The notes: generated by a model not told the origin, from the sequence alone. A stretch of 64,000 nt of DNA from Alcanivoracaceae bacterium (GCA_016744455.1 JADGEI010000002.1:1-64000), one strand, 5' to 3'; positions 45,330-56,563 are shown, numbered from the stretch's first letter. Translations and numbers: made by a program.

Positions 45330-45791
45330 ATGAAACAAGATAAGTTAACAGAATTAATTGCACCAGTAGTGGAAGACATAGGCTTTAGATTTTGGGGGTT
45401 AGAGTACCAAGTTCGCAAAGCAGATGCGTTATTACGCGTCTATATTGACCATGAAAATGGCATCCATGTAGATGATTGTGCAACCGTAAGTCATGAAATA
45501 TCAGGTATATTGGATGTAGAAGAGCCGATTACTATGGCCTACATACTAGAAGTTTCTTCACCTGGTATGGATAGAATATTGTTTTCCCCAGAGCAATTTG
45601 CTGAATTTATCGGTTATGATGTGAAAATAAAATTAAATCAGATGGTTGATAAACGCAGAAAAATTAAAGGTGAAATTTCTGAAGTTAATGACGAAAAAAT
45701 CACCATTTCAGTCGAAAACGAAGATATAACCATAGCGTTTGATCAAATTATGCGAGCTAGGATAAACCCTAATTTTGATGGAGTTAACTAA
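45330..45791 (+). CDS. rimP: ribosome maturation factor RimP
   Basis: This 153-residue protein is needed for 30S subunit maturation. GLEYQVRKADALLRVYIDHENGIHVDDCATVSHEISGILD (split here as a family hallmark around residues 22-61) and LEVSSPGMDRILF are characteristic. Its TAA overlaps the nusA ATG by one base. Confidence 0.95.
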   Translation: MKQDKLTELIAPVVEDIGFRFWGLEYQVRKADALLRVYIDHENGIHVDDCATVSHEISGILDVEEPITMAYILEVSSPGMDRILFSPEQFAEFIGYDVKIKLNQMVDKRRKIKGEISEVNDEKITISVENEDITIAFDQIMRARINPNFDGVN

Positions 45792-47278
45792 TGAGTAAAG
45801 AAATACTATATGTTGCTGAAGCACTTTCTAATGAAAAAAATGTAAGCAAAGAAGTAATATTTGAAGCAATTGAAATTGCACTTGCAACTGCAACACGTAA
45901 AAAACACAGAAAAGACATGGATGTCAAAGTCATTATTGATACCCAGACTGGAACCTATAAAAGCTATAGGCGTTGGGAAGTTGTAGAAGAGGAAGAGTTC
46001 GAGTTTGAAGACAAACAAATTCTACTAAAAGAAGCTCAAGCAGATGACCCAAGTGTCGAAATAGGTGATATTCTTGAAGAAGAAATGGAGTCAATTGAAT
46101 TTGGCCGTATCGCAGCACAGACAGCCAAACAAGTTATCTTACAAAAAGTAAGAGAGGCTGAACGTATGCAGGTTGTTGACAGGTATGAAGACAGAGTTGG
46201 CGAAGTCCTTAATGGCATTGTTAAACGTGCTGATAGAGGTCATATATTTTTAGACTTAGGCAACAAAGTAGAGGCAATAATTCCTAGGAATCACGGAATA
46301 CCACGTGAAAGTGTAAGGCGCGGCGATAGATTACGTGGCATGTTATTAGAAGTTAACAAAGAAAATCGTGGGCCTTTACTTACTTTATCCCGTGGAGCCC
46401 CTGAGTTTTTAGTGGAACTATTTAAGGTCGAAGTACCTGAAATTGACCAAAATTTAATAGAGATTAAAGGGGCTGCCAGAGACCCAGGCTTTCGTGCTAA
46501 AATAGCAGTTTTCTCATCGGATGCCAAACTAGATCCAATAGGAGCTTGTGTTGGTATGCGAGGTTCGCGTGTTATGTCTGTATCTAACGAACTTGGCGGC
46601 GAACGAATAGACATTATTTTGTGGGACGAAGATCCTGCTGTTTTTGTCATTAATGCCATGGCACCAGCTGAAATTGAATCTATTGTTGTCGACGAAGAGC
46701 GAAACTGTATTGATGTTGCTGTAGCAGAGGATAAGTTGTCACAGGCCATAGGAAGAGGCGGGCAAAATGTTCGTTTAGCTTCTGAATTAACTGGCTGGAA
46801 TATCAATGTAATGACGGCAGCAGAAGCCAATGAAAAAGGCCAAGAAGAAGCCATGAAATTTGTCGAAGATTTTATGCGCAAGCTAGACATTGATGAAGAT
46901 ATGTCAGTTTTATTGGTACAAGAAGGTTTTAGTTCTGTTGAAGAAATTGCCTACGTTGACGAAGCAGAATTGCTTTCAGTTGAGGGGTTTGATGAAGACG
47001 TTGTTACAGAGTTGCGCCAACGTGCAAGAGACGCCTTGTTAACCCAGCTAATTTCCAATGAAGAAAAATTGGAAAACTCCAAGCCTGCTGATGATTTGTT
47101 AAAATTAAAAGGTATGGATGATAAACTAGCCTACGCGATTGCAGCAAAAGAAATTGTAACCCGTGATGATTTGGCAGATTTGGCAACTGATGAATTAATG
47201 GAAATCAGTGACTTAACAGAGGAACAAGCTGGAGAGTTAATCATGGAAGCCCGTAAATTTTGGTACGAAGAAGAGTAA
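45791..47278 (+). CDS. nusA: transcription termination/antitermination factor NusA
   Basis: This 495-residue RNA-polymerase-binding factor has an N-terminal domain, then S1 (GEVLNGIVKRADRGHIFLD, about 137-155), two KH domains (IGACVGMRGSR and QAIGRGGQNVRLA), and two C-terminal acidic repeats with helix-hairpin-helix pairs, as in gammaproteobacterial NusA. Confidence 0.97.
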   Translation: MSKEILYVAEALSNEKNVSKEVIFEAIEIALATATRKKHRKDMDVKVIIDTQTGTYKSYRRWEVVEEEEFEFEDKQILLKEAQADDPSVEIGDILEEEMESIEFGRIAAQTAKQVILQKVREAERMQVVDRYEDRVGEVLNGIVKRADRGHIFLDLGNKVEAIIPRNHGIPRESVRRGDRLRGMLLEVNKENRGPLLTLSRGAPEFLVELFKVEVPEIDQNLIEIKGAARDPGFRAKIAVFSSDAKLDPIGACVGMRGSRVMSVSNELGGERIDIILWDEDPAVFVINAMAPAEIESIVVDEERNCIDVAVAEDKLSQAIGRGGQNVRLASELTGWNINVMTAAEANEKGQEEAMKFVEDFMRKLDIDEDMSVLLVQEGFSSVEEIAYVDEAELLSVEGFDEDVVTELRQRARDALLTQLISNEEKLENSKPADDLLKLKGMDDKLAYAIAAKEIVTRDDLADLATDELMEISDLTEEQAGELIMEARKFWYEEE

Positions 47279-47293
47279 TAATAGAGGTTCAGA

Positions 47294-49918
47294 ATGTCTG
47301 AAGTAACAGTAAAACAATTAGCAGAAGTATTAAATGTTCCACTCGAAACGTTGTTAGGTCAACTTGAAGGGGCAGGAATTGGATTAAAAAATGCCGAAGA
47401 TGCCATTAGCAATGATGACAAAAGACAATTATTGGCTTATTTACGAGATTCGCATGGGAAAGATATACAGGATCAATCTCCTCGTAAAAAGGTTGTTTTA
47501 AAGCGAAAAACATTAGGCACCCTAAAAGTATCTAGTGGTTCAGGTATTCGTTCTAAAACCAAAACAGTCAATATTGAAGTTAGAAAAAAAAGAAGCTTCA
47601 AAAAACCTAACAAAGATGAATTGGATGCCATCGCAAAAGATCGTTTAGAAGCTCAAAAAGCTCTAGATGATAGGAAACAACAACTCGCTAGCGAAGAAGA
47701 AGTAAAACAAAAACTTCAAGAACAGAAACAACATGAGCAAGATGAAAAAGATCAAATACTTGCTGCAGAACAAGCTGAAATTGATAAAGTCAAAGAAAAT
47801 GAAGCCAAAGAACAAGCTGACAAAGAGCTTGAAGAACAAAAAGAACTCGAAAAACAAAAAGAGTTATCCGCTAAAGATAAAGCAGCTCAAGCCATAGAAG
47901 AACAAGTTCAAAGGCAAGTAATGGCAGCCGTTGAGAAAAGAAAGCGTGAAAAAGAACTAAAAGAAAAGAAACAAGTAAAACCAAGCACAACCAAAAAAGA
48001 ACCTACAAATACAGGAGCAAGAGCTCCACGTGCTAACAAAAACAAATATGGCAGAAAACAACTTCACGTTAAAGGCGGAAGAGGAAGGCACCAGTTAAAA
48101 CCAACTTTCAAAAAAGCTGAAAAACATGGGTTTACTAAACCAGTGGCGGATCAAATCAAAACAGTGAGGCTTGAAGAAAGCATAACTGTGTCTGATTTGG
48201 CTAAATCACTAACCATTAAAGCCAGTGATATTATCAAGGAGTTGATGGGCATGGGCATGATGGTTACTATTAACCAGATACTGGATCAAGATACTGCTGT
48301 ATTAGTAGTTGAAGAACTTGGCCACAAAGTAGAACTCGTCGAAACCAAAACAATCGCAGAAGAATTACACCATCAATCAGATAGTGATATTGATGATGAA
48401 AATGCATCAACGAGACCACCAGTAGTTACAGTAATGGGCCATGTTGATCATGGAAAAACTTCATTACTAGACTACATTAGGAACTCAAAGGTAACTGATA
48501 AAGAAGCCGGTGGTATTACTCAACATATTGGTGCTTATCACGTTAAAACTGATCATGGGGTAATTACATTTATTGATACTCCTGGCCATGCTGCATTCAC
48601 AACCATGCGTCAACGTGGTGCACGAGCTACTGATATTGTTATTTTAGTTGTTGCTGCAAATGATGGTGTCATGCCACAAACTATCGAAGCTGTTAAACAC
48701 TCAAAAGCTTCAGGTGTACCTATAATTGTTGCAGTAAACAAAATGGATTTACAAGGTGCTACCATTGATAAAGCCAAACAAGATTTATCAAACCATGATG
48801 TTATACCTGATGATTGGGGAGGAGATGTGCAATTTATACCAGTATCTGCACTTACTGGTGATGGTGTTGAAAACTTATTAGAAGCGATTAACATTCAAGC
48901 AGAAATGATGGAACTTAAAGCCGTCAAAGACAAACAAGCCAAGGGTATTGTTGTTGAATCGTCACTAGATAAGGGGAGAGGCCCCGTTGCAACAATCCTA
49001 GTTAAATCAGGTACTTTGAAAAAAGGTGACATGGTATTAAGTGGTGAACAATTTGGCCGCGTTAGAAGAATGTTAGATGAACTTGGGCACGAAGTTAACG
49101 AAGCTGGCCCATCTATTCCTGTCGTGATTCAGGGCTTATCTGGTGTACCTGTTGCTGGCGAAGAGTTTTTAGTGGTTAAAAACGAAAAACGTGCAAAATC
49201 CGCTGCGGCAGAGAGAAAAGCACATGAACGTGATATACGTTTACAAGCACAACAAGCTGCCAAGCTTGAAAACATGTTAGCCAACATGGGTAAGAAAGAA
49301 AAATTAGTTGTTAACCTACTGATAAAAGCAGATGTGCAAGGCAGCGTAGAAGCCTTAAAAGAATCTTTAACTACTCTTGGAAATGATGATGTTGAAGTTC
49401 GTGCCATATCTACCGGTGTAGGTGGCATTACCAATGCTGATGCACAACTTGCATTAAGTGCAAAGGCCATTATCATTGGTTTTAATGTACGAGCTGATAA
49501 AGCCGCTCGTGAAGTCATAAAACAAAACGATTTAGATTTACACTACTTTAGTATTATTTATGATGCTATTGATAATATTAAAGCTGCTATTACTGGTTTC
49601 TTAGGAACTGAAACTAAAGAACAGATTGTTGGACTCGCTGAAGTAAAAGATGTCTTCCGTTCATCAAAATTTGGTTCAATTGCAGGTTGTATTGTCCTCG
49701 AAGGTGCTGTAAAACGTGATAACCCAATCCGTGTACTTCGTGACAATGTCGTTATTTTCGAAGGTGAACTAGAGTCATTACGACGCCATAAGGACGATGT
49801 TAATGAAGTAAAATCAGGTACCGAATGTGGTATTGGCGTTAAAGGATACGATGACATAGAACCAGGTGATGAAATCGAATGTTTCGAACACGTAGAAGTT
49901 AAGAAAACACTTGACTAA
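47294..49918 (+). CDS. infB: translation initiation factor IF-2
   Basis: This 874-residue GTPase delivers fMet-tRNA to the 30S subunit. The N-terminal IF2 domain is followed by a long charged region rich in Lys, Glu and Gln (about 100-260). The G domain carries GHVDHGKTS (about 382-390), DTPGHAAFT and NKMD. The C-terminal domains end with VEVKKTLD. Ribosome binding site GAGG before ATG 47294. Confidence 0.97.
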   Translation: MSEVTVKQLAEVLNVPLETLLGQLEGAGIGLKNAEDAISNDDKRQLLAYLRDSHGKDIQDQSPRKKVVLKRKTLGTLKVSSGSGIRSKTKTVNIEVRKKRSFKKPNKDELDAIAKDRLEAQKALDDRKQQLASEEEVKQKLQEQKQHEQDEKDQILAAEQAEIDKVKENEAKEQADKELEEQKELEKQKELSAKDKAAQAIEEQVQRQVMAAVEKRKREKELKEKKQVKPSTTKKEPTNTGARAPRANKNKYGRKQLHVKGGRGRHQLKPTFKKAEKHGFTKPVADQIKTVRLEESITVSDLAKSLTIKASDIIKELMGMGMMVTINQILDQDTAVLVVEELGHKVELVETKTIAEELHHQSDSDIDDENASTRPPVVTVMGHVDHGKTSLLDYIRNSKVTDKEAGGITQHIGAYHVKTDHGVITFIDTPGHAAFTTMRQRGARATDIVILVVAANDGVMPQTIEAVKHSKASGVPIIVAVNKMDLQGATIDKAKQDLSNHDVIPDDWGGDVQFIPVSALTGDGVENLLEAINIQAEMMELKAVKDKQAKGIVVESSLDKGRGPVATILVKSGTLKKGDMVLSGEQFGRVRRMLDELGHEVNEAGPSIPVVIQGLSGVPVAGEEFLVVKNEKRAKSAAAERKAHERDIRLQAQQAAKLENMLANMGKKEKLVVNLLIKADVQGSVEALKESLTTLGNDDVEVRAISTGVGGITNADAQLALSAKAIIIGFNVRADKAAREVIKQNDLDLHYFSIIYDAIDNIKAAITGFLGTETKEQIVGLAEVKDVFRSSKFGSIAGCIVLEGAVKRDNPIRVLRDNVVIFEGELESLRRHKDDVNEVKSGTECGIGVKGYDDIEPGDEIECFEHVEVKKTLD

Positions 49919-49937
49919 GTATTGATAGGTATTACTC

Positions 49938-50324
49938 ATGGCTTTTAGAGAATTTACTCGATCAGATAGAATGTCAGCACAAATACTGCGTATAATCGCA
50001 GTAGTTGTGCGTGAAGAGTTTGAATACGACAAAGAACTCAAACATGTTGCAATATCCGATGTTGATGTCACCAAAGATTTATCTATAGCAACAGTGTATT
50101 TCAATACATTGTTTCCTGAGTACCAAAAAGATGCTCTAGCCGTTTTATCTGAAAATGCACCCTTCATTAGGTCTATCTTAGCGAGTAAAATTCGAGCAAG
50201 AAAAGTACCTCAACTTAGATTTGTTTACGATGCTTCACTTGAACGTGGCGCAAACTTAGAATCGCTTATTAGTAAAGCCCGCAGCACTGATCCAGGGTTA
50301 GATAACGATACAGAGGAAGAATGA
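49938..50324 (+). CDS. rbfA: ribosome-binding factor A
   Basis: This 128-residue KH-fold protein for 16S rRNA 5'-end maturation has RSDRMSAQILRIIAVVVREE near the start, ISDVDVTKDLSIATVYF, and RKVPQLRFVYDASLERG. The TGA stop overlaps the truB ATG (ATGA). Confidence 0.96.
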   Translation: MAFREFTRSDRMSAQILRIIAVVVREEFEYDKELKHVAISDVDVTKDLSIATVYFNTLFPEYQKDALAVLSENAPFIRSILASKIRARKVPQLRFVYDASLERGANLESLISKARSTDPGLDNDTEEE

Positions 50325-51232
50325 GCAAACCCAGAAGTCATTGGACAGATGTTCACGGAATTCTTCTACTCAACAAACCCAAAGATATCACTTCAAATCT
50401 TGCCTTACAAAAAGTACGTAGAATCTTCAATGCAAAAAAAGCCGGTCATACTGGATCTCTCGATCCCATGGCAACAGGTCTATTACCATGTTGTTTCGGA
50501 GATGCAACCAAGGTTGCCAGTTTTATGCTCAATGCAGACAAAATTTATATTGCCGAATGCCTAATTGGCAGCCAAACCGATACTGGTGATGCCACTGGCA
50601 AAGTAATAAAAACCTCTGACAAAACCACTATACCTCTTACAGAAATAGAATCCGCAATAAAACACTTAACGGGAGATATTCAACAAGTACCACCAATGTA
50701 CTCAGCATTACATCATAATGGTAAACGCCTATATGAGTTAGCAAGAAAAGGCATAGAAGTGGATAGGAAACCACGCAACATTACTATCCACAACTTTAAG
50801 ATTCTCACAATTTCCGACAACAACCCTCAAACCATGAAATTTGAAATAAAAGTTTCAAAAGGGACATATATTCGCACGCTTTTAGAAGACTTTGCAATTC
50901 ACTGTGGGACACTTGCTCACATGACAAGCTTACATAGAACTGAATTAGGCATCTTGAAAGGTGCTATGCAAACAATAGATCAACTGGAACACACCGAAAA
51001 TCCCTTGAGCTTACTACAACCAATGGATGTTGCCTTAAAAGAACATGAAAAAATTCAGCTGATACCAAGCCAAATAACAACGCTTATCCACGGCCAGCAA
51101 TTTGACACAAGTTTAGCTGCAAAAACGTACCGACTTTATGATCAAGAAAACAAGTTTATAGGCTTAGGAGAAGTACAAAATAATAAAAAATTGAAAGTTA
51201 AAAGGCTTTTCTTAAAATCTTACCTTACCTAA
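50321..51232 (+). CDS. truB: tRNA pseudouridine-55 synthase
   Basis: This 303-residue enzyme has the catalytic Asp in GHTGSLDPMATGLLP (about residue 47). GILLLNKPKDITSN, GDIQQVPPMYSALHHNGKRLYELAR and GTYIRTLLEDFA are family motifs. It makes pseudouridine 55 in the T loop of tRNAs. Confidence 0.96.
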   Translation: MSKPRSHWTDVHGILLLNKPKDITSNLALQKVRRIFNAKKAGHTGSLDPMATGLLPCCFGDATKVASFMLNADKIYIAECLIGSQTDTGDATGKVIKTSDKTTIPLTEIESAIKHLTGDIQQVPPMYSALHHNGKRLYELARKGIEVDRKPRNITIHNFKILTISDNNPQTMKFEIKVSKGTYIRTLLEDFAIHCGTLAHMTSLHRTELGILKGAMQTIDQLEHTENPLSLLQPMDVALKEHEKIQLIPSQITTLIHGQQFDTSLAAKTYRLYDQENKFIGLGEVQNNKKLKVKRLFLKSYLT

Positions 51233-51257
51233 GTATACCCATAAAAATTACCATAAT

Positions 51258-52478
51258 CTAGGCAATACCTTTCAAATAGGTTTTTGCATTTTTTAATCTT
51301 ACAAATGATTGTTGTAGATCAGCAATAATGTCTTCAACATCTTCTAAACCTACAGATAAACGCAATAAATTCGGGCTAATAAGGTGTTTCTTCAATTCAT
51401 CTTCCGTATAAGTTGAATGTGTCATTGAAGCCGGATGTTGAATAAGGGTTTCTGTATCTCCAAGGCTTACTGCACACAAAATCAAATTTAAGGCATTAAC
51501 AAAATCCTCTCCTGCTTGCCTTTCACCCTTAATTTCAAATGCAATCATACCACCAAATTTTGCCATTTGTTTCTTTGCCAAACTATGGTATTTGAAACTT
51601 TTTAGACCAGGAAAATAGACTTTAGATACCAGTGGATGATCGTCTAAATATTCAGCAATTTTTTCAGCATTACTGCAATGCCTATCCATACGAACATGGA
51701 GTGTTTTTAAACCTCGTAAAATTAACGCTATATCCATTGCAGATATAACCGAACCTGTCATGTCTTTTAAACCAAAATAGCGAATATTTTCCATGGTATC
51801 AGTATCAGAAATAACAAACCCTGCTATCAAATCTCCATGTCCACCAAGGTACTTTGTTGCTGAATGCACAACAATATCTGCCCCCATTTCTATCGGCCTT
51901 TGCAAATAAGGCGTACAGTAGGTGTTATCAATGATAAATTTTGCTTTAGTATTTTTTGTTACTCCAGCTATCGCTTTAATATCAATTATGCGCATATTCG
52001 GGTTTGCAGGTGATTCACCATAGACCACTTTAGTTTTATCTGAAATTATATTAGCCAAATTAACTGCATTTGTTAAGTCACAATAGGTTATTGTAACACC
52101 AAATTTTTTCAAGCCGTGTTCTAAAAAACTAAACGTACAGCCATATAAAGTAACATCTGCTATAATTTCATCTCCAGGTTCAACCAAAGACCAAAAAGCC
52201 GATGTAATAGCTCCCATGCCAGAGGCTGTTGCCAAAGCAGCTTCGCCCCCTTCAAGATTTGCTATTCTTTGCTCTAATAACGACTGACTGGGAGTTCCAA
52301 GTCGCGAATAGATGTAGTGATTGTTTTCACCTTCAAAAGCATCGGCTCCTTGTTTTACATTATCAAATGCAAAAGTTGAAGTCATATAAACTGGTGGATT
52401 TAGTGAACCATGAAATTGTTTAGTATCATATCCATAATGGATAGCACGAGTTTGAAATTTTGCATTTTTATTTTTCAT
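51258..52478 (-). CDS. megL: methionine gamma-lyase (Cys/Met-metabolism PLP enzyme)
   Basis: This 406-residue PLP enzyme has its Schiff-base Lys at 209 in HSATKYLGGHGD and YSRLGTPS at 57-64. Tyr 112 and Cys 114 in LYGCTF correspond to the Tyr-Gly-Cys pattern of methionine gamma-lyases rather than cystathionine enzymes. The reaction would split methionine into methanethiol, ammonia and 2-oxobutyrate. It is divergent from a TyrR-like regulator with a TYR box between them, which suggests amino-acid-responsive control. Cystathionine gamma-lyase is the main alternative. Confidence 0.8.
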   Translation of the reverse strand: MKNKNAKFQTRAIHYGYDTKQFHGSLNPPVYMTSTFAFDNVKQGADAFEGENNHYIYSRLGTPSQSLLEQRIANLEGGEAALATASGMGAITSAFWSLVEPGDEIIADVTLYGCTFSFLEHGLKKFGVTITYCDLTNAVNLANIISDKTKVVYGESPANPNMRIIDIKAIAGVTKNTKAKFIIDNTYCTPYLQRPIEMGADIVVHSATKYLGGHGDLIAGFVISDTDTMENIRYFGLKDMTGSVISAMDIALILRGLKTLHVRMDRHCSNAEKIAEYLDDHPLVSKVYFPGLKSFKYHSLAKKQMAKFGGMIAFEIKGERQAGEDFVNALNLILCAVSLGDTETLIQHPASMTHSTYTEDELKKHLISPNLLRLSVGLEDVEDIIADLQQSFVRLKNAKTYLKGIA

Positions 52479-52521
52479 AGGCCTATTTTAATTTATATTT
52501 TTATAATTCATATAAAATACT

Positions 52522-52539
52522 TGTAATTATATTCTTACA
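52522..52539. promoter_or_regulatory. TYR box between megL and tyrR-like gene
   Basis: TGTAAT-N6-CTTACA matches the TyrR operator consensus TGTAAA-N6-TTTACA at 10 of 12 positions and is an imperfect palindrome with the right spacing. It lies 44 bases from the megL ATG and 75 bases from the tyrR-like ATG, so it could control either or both. Confidence 0.6.
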
Positions 52540-52613
52540 CTTTTATAAGACAAATCTATAAGTTGCTCTATTTATTGCTTTTTATTGTGTATATAATTCG
52601 TTACAATGTGTTC

Positions 52614-54107
52614 ATGAGAATTAAACTAACTACAGAAAACATTACAGGCCTATCAAAAGAAGTCCTGTCATTATTAGCTGAATATGATATTGACGTCAAA
52701 AGAATAGAAGTAGAAACAGGACTTATGTATCTAGCCACTGAAGATTTAGAAAAAAATATTGAACGAGATATTGCCTCTAAACTCATGCAAATAAAAGGTG
52801 TTAAATGGGTAGAAAACATTAATCTTATGCCAGTAAATGAGCGCAATCTGTTCTTAAACGAAATCCTTAATGCAGTTTCTGATCCCGTTCTTGGCATTAA
52901 CAATAAAGGGCGAATTATCTACCAAAACACACAAGCCAAAATAAGCTTTAGTGCTGATAAGGAAGTGGTCACTATCAAAAATATTTTTAACGATCCAGAC
53001 TGGGTTAACAAAGTCGATAGTGCCGCAACAAACGTACTGCCAATCAATATTAAAACCACAGCAGGCTCCATGTTAGTTGAAGTAAGAGGAATAAAACAAA
53101 GTGGCCAAAAGTCAATTGGTGCAGTTTTAATTTTTCATAAACCTGAAAATATAACAGCACGTTCTCACATTATACAAGGAGCTGAAATAAAAGGGTTTAA
53201 TGGCTTAATTGCATATAATAAATCCATGCAGGAAATAATAAACCGAGCCAGGCATATTAGCCAAACAGACGTTCCATTAATGCTTTATGGTGAATCTGGT
53301 GTTGGGAAAAAGACTATTGCTCAAGGAACTCATGTTTCCAGTTCCAGAAAAAACAAACTATTCTCTAGTATTAATTGCACGACAAGCAAACAATCTCAAA
53401 TCACAAGAGACCTTTTTGGTACCGCCAGTCCTACAATTGGCAAAGCCGGATTACTAGAAATCACTGATGGCGGGACACTCTATATTCAAGGGATTCAAGA
53501 CATGCCCAACGAGTGCCAACAAAAACTTTTTGATTTCATACAAAAAGGAGAGTTCAAACGCGTAGGAGGAAAAATCAAACGTCACTCAAAAATTAAAATT
53601 ATTGCATCAAGTCCATTACCATTACAAAACTATGTTGACAATAATCAGTTTTCTAGTGACCTTTTTTATACACTCGATATAACCCATCTGCAAATACCCT
53701 CACTGCGTGACAGGCAAGAAGACATAGAGCCTCTAACCACCTATTTTTTAACAGTATTTCAAAGCCAGGGTGGAAAAGAAGTCAATGAAGTTTCTTTTGC
53801 CGCACTAAATAAAATAAAATCTTATTACTGGCCGGGTAACATTTCCCAATTAAAAGACATTTTATACAAAGCAAGCCTTTTAACAGATTCTCACACTATA
53901 GACGTTGACCACATAGAAATAGATGGTCACGTACAAATTGAAAGTAATCTTGATAACCGTAGTTTACCGCAAGCTGTAGCGGAATTTGAAAAACACTTCT
54001 TACACCATTGGTATCAAAAATATTCATCTACCCGAAAACTTGCTCAAAAACTTGGAGTTTCCCATACAACCATCGCTCAAAAATTGAATAAATATGATAT
54101 TAATTGA
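52614..54107 (+). CDS. tyrR: TyrR-like transcriptional regulator
   Basis: This 497-residue protein has the TyrR order: an N-terminal ACT domain (about 1-75), a PAS domain (about 78-175), a sigma-54-type AAA+ domain with Walker A GESGVGKK (226-233), and a C-terminal HTH (TRKLAQKLGVSHTTIAQKL, about 475-493). The GAFTGA loop that contacts sigma-54 is missing (TRDLFGTASP stands there), as in TyrR, which works with sigma-70. Start ATG 52614; the upstream extension is hydrophobic and not part of the family. Adjacent genes suggest control of sulfur amino acid catabolism. Confidence 0.85.
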   Translation: MRIKLTTENITGLSKEVLSLLAEYDIDVKRIEVETGLMYLATEDLEKNIERDIASKLMQIKGVKWVENINLMPVNERNLFLNEILNAVSDPVLGINNKGRIIYQNTQAKISFSADKEVVTIKNIFNDPDWVNKVDSAATNVLPINIKTTAGSMLVEVRGIKQSGQKSIGAVLIFHKPENITARSHIIQGAEIKGFNGLIAYNKSMQEIINRARHISQTDVPLMLYGESGVGKKTIAQGTHVSSSRKNKLFSSINCTTSKQSQITRDLFGTASPTIGKAGLLEITDGGTLYIQGIQDMPNECQQKLFDFIQKGEFKRVGGKIKRHSKIKIIASSPLPLQNYVDNNQFSSDLFYTLDITHLQIPSLRDRQEDIEPLTTYFLTVFQSQGGKEVNEVSFAALNKIKSYYWPGNISQLKDILYKASLLTDSHTIDVDHIEIDGHVQIESNLDNRSLPQAVAEFEKHFLHHWYQKYSSTRKLAQKLGVSHTTIAQKLNKYDIN

Positions 54108-54140
54108 TAATACGAAAGTAGATATATTGGAGTACAAAAT

Positions 54141-55850
54141 ATGCCATTAAACAAACCACACGGTGGTAAGCTTATTAATCTTATAGTTAACAACAATCGT
54201 GCCAAAGCATTAAAAAAAGAATGTTTAACTCTTCCAAGTTGGGATTTAACTGCTAGACAACTATGTGATTTAGAACTGTTACTAAATGGTGGGTTTTCTC
54301 CACTTACAGGTTTTATGAATAAGGCTGACTACGATTCTGTCTTGAAAGATATGCGTTTATCCAATGGAATATTATGGCCGATACCAATAACCCTAGATTT
54401 GCCAGCAAATATCGCTAAAACACTTAATGATGATGACAAAATTGCATTAAGAGATCCTGAGGGTGTTGCCATTGCCGTACTTACCATTAGTGATATTTGG
54501 AAAGTTAACAAGGTTGTTGAAGCCCAAGCAGTGTATGCTACAAATGATGAAAAACACCCAGCCGTTAATTCCCTTAACCAAGAAGTACATGAGTATTACA
54601 TTGGTGGGGAAATCGAAGGAATTCAACTGCCCGTACATTATGATTACCGCAATCTTAGACACACTCCATCAGAACTTAGACAAAAATTTAACCGACTTAC
54701 TTGGAATAAAGTGGTGGCCTTCCAAACTAGAAACCCTATGCACCGAGCCCACCAAGAAATTACCTTACATGCGGCTAAAAAAATTGAAGCCAACCTACTC
54801 ATACATCCAGTTGTTGGAATGACAAAGCCGGGAGATATTGATCATTTTACTAGGGTCAAGTGTTACGAAGAACTTTTAAAAAAATACCCAGAAAAAACAA
54901 CATCCCTTTCATTGCTACCATTGGCAATGCGTATGGGCGGGCCAAGGGAGGCTTTATGGCATGCATTAATTCGTAAGAACTTTGGTTGCTCGCATTTGAT
55001 TGTAGGGCGTGATCATGCGGGTCCTGGTAATGATTCACAAAACAATCCTTTTTATGGTGCTTATGATGCACAAAATTTATTGAAAAAACACGAAAATGAA
55101 ATAGGCATTAGAATGGTCCCTTTTGAGATGATGCTTTATTCATCAGACCGGGCTGAATACATACCCCTCTCAAAAGTAACAAAAGATGAAAACACTCTTA
55201 ATATTTCAGGGACTGAATTACGAAGACGCTTACAACAAGGACTCGATATACCATCCTGGTTTTCTTACCCAGAAATAGTCAAAATTTTACAAAAAAGCCA
55301 TCCGCCACGTAACAAGCAAGGCTTTACAATATTTTTCACAGGCTTATCTGGATCAGGAAAATCAACAATCGCTAACGCCTTAATGACAAACTTAATGGAA
55401 ATGGTTGAACGTCCAATCAGCTTGTTAGATGGCGATATAGTGCGTAAAAATTTATCGTCCGAACTCGGTTTCTCGCGCGAACATCGAAACCTAAACGTTT
55501 TAAGAATTGGTTATGTGGCTAGTGAAATCACAAAAAATGGCGGCATTGCAATATGTGCACCTATTGCACCATATACCGAAACTCGAAGCCAAGTACGTCA
55601 AGAAATCGAACCATTAGGTGGGTTTCTGGAAGTTCACATTTCTACCTCTTTGGTTGTTTGTGAAAATAGAGATAGGAAAGGCTTATATGCCAAAGCCAGA
55701 GCAGGTATTATTAAAGAGTTTACAGGAATTAGCGACCCATATGAAATTCCAAATAACCCTGAAGTAAATATTGATACAGAAAACTGTAAACCTGCCGAAG
55801 CTGCTCAAAAAATTATTCTAAAATTAGAGTCAATGGGATTAATTAATTAA
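54141..55850 (+). CDS. bifunctional sulfate adenylyltransferase / APS kinase
   Basis: This 569-residue fusion has an N-terminal ATP sulfurylase (FQTRNPMHRAH at about 195-205, GRDHAGPGND, ISGTELRRRL). The C-terminal APS kinase has a P-loop, GLSGSGKST at about 399-407, and LDGDIVRKNL. It turns sulfate into APS and then PAPS. Family members of this single-chain type occur in several bacteria and in sulfur-oxidiser relatives. It stands after tyrR without other sulfate-assimilation genes nearby. Confidence 0.92.
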   Translation: MPLNKPHGGKLINLIVNNNRAKALKKECLTLPSWDLTARQLCDLELLLNGGFSPLTGFMNKADYDSVLKDMRLSNGILWPIPITLDLPANIAKTLNDDDKIALRDPEGVAIAVLTISDIWKVNKVVEAQAVYATNDEKHPAVNSLNQEVHEYYIGGEIEGIQLPVHYDYRNLRHTPSELRQKFNRLTWNKVVAFQTRNPMHRAHQEITLHAAKKIEANLLIHPVVGMTKPGDIDHFTRVKCYEELLKKYPEKTTSLSLLPLAMRMGGPREALWHALIRKNFGCSHLIVGRDHAGPGNDSQNNPFYGAYDAQNLLKKHENEIGIRMVPFEMMLYSSDRAEYIPLSKVTKDENTLNISGTELRRRLQQGLDIPSWFSYPEIVKILQKSHPPRNKQGFTIFFTGLSGSGKSTIANALMTNLMEMVERPISLLDGDIVRKNLSSELGFSREHRNLNVLRIGYVASEITKNGGIAICAPIAPYTETRSQVRQEIEPLGGFLEVHISTSLVVCENRDRKGLYAKARAGIIKEFTGISDPYEIPNNPEVNIDTENCKPAEAAQKIILKLESMGLIN

Positions 55851-55948
55851 GAGTCAGAGAAAAAGTTCAAATGGAGAGTTATACATACTATGTTCGCCCC
55901 ACTATTGCTGTAAATGTCAACACCTCGAATAGGTCTTGTCAAGTGCCT

Positions 55949-56563
55949 TTATAAGAGACCTTTGTCCAAATAAGTAACTCTAGCACCAGTAGCAATGAAC
56001 CTAAGTTGTTTCATTGCACGTCGCTCTAATTCTTTTCTGGCTGAAGGTTTAGCAGCTAATGATTCTGAACCTATACTAAAGATAATGGCTACCATGGCTT
56101 CAGCTTGGCAATAGGCAATATCTTTTTCATAACCAACTGCCTGAATATAATCTGTTAACTCCACAATAAAGTACTGTATTTCTCTGGCAACCGCAGCACG
56201 TAAAGCACGAGTCGTGCCAGAACGTTCATGAAACAAAAGCCTTAAAATATTGGCATTGGTTTCGGTAAACTCCATAAACGTTTTAACTGATGTTTCTATA
56301 ACACTACTGTTTTTTTTAAATCGTTGCCTAGCCTTGCGCATTAACTGACGCAAAGTTAACCCCGATTCATCAACAAGAGTTAAACCTAACTCTTCCATGT
56401 CTTTAAAATGTCGATAAAAAGAATTGGGAGCAATGCCTGCCTTTCGTGCCACTTCACGCAAACTCAAACTGGCAAAACTGGTGTCCTCATTTAATTGACT
56501 AACTGCTGCATTAATAATAGAACGCCTTGTTTTTTCCTTTTGTTGTAATCTAGTTTGAGACAT
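55949..56563 (-). CDS. fabR: TetR-family repressor FabR
   Basis: This 204-residue regulator has the [25 protein letters not shown] (about 33-54) and matches FabR in [17 protein letters not shown] and in [22 protein letters not shown]. FabR represses unsaturated fatty acid synthesis genes in response to the acyl pool. No fab gene is adjacent. Confidence 0.88.
   Translation of the reverse strand: MSQTRLQQKEKTRRSIINAAVSQLNEDTSFASLSLREVARKAGIAPNSFYRHFKDMEELGLTLVDESGLTLRQLMRKARQRFKKNSSVIETSVKTFMEFTETNANILRLLFHERSGTTRALRAAVAREIQYFIVELTDYIQAVGYEKDIAYCQAEAMVAIIFSIGSESLAAKPSARKELERRAMKQLRFIATGARVTYLDKGLL

Noticed and set aside
45806..47186. Several minus-strand ORFs of 60-200 codons over nusA
   Set aside because: They are antisense shadows of a conserved gene with low-complexity Ser/Pro/Phe content.
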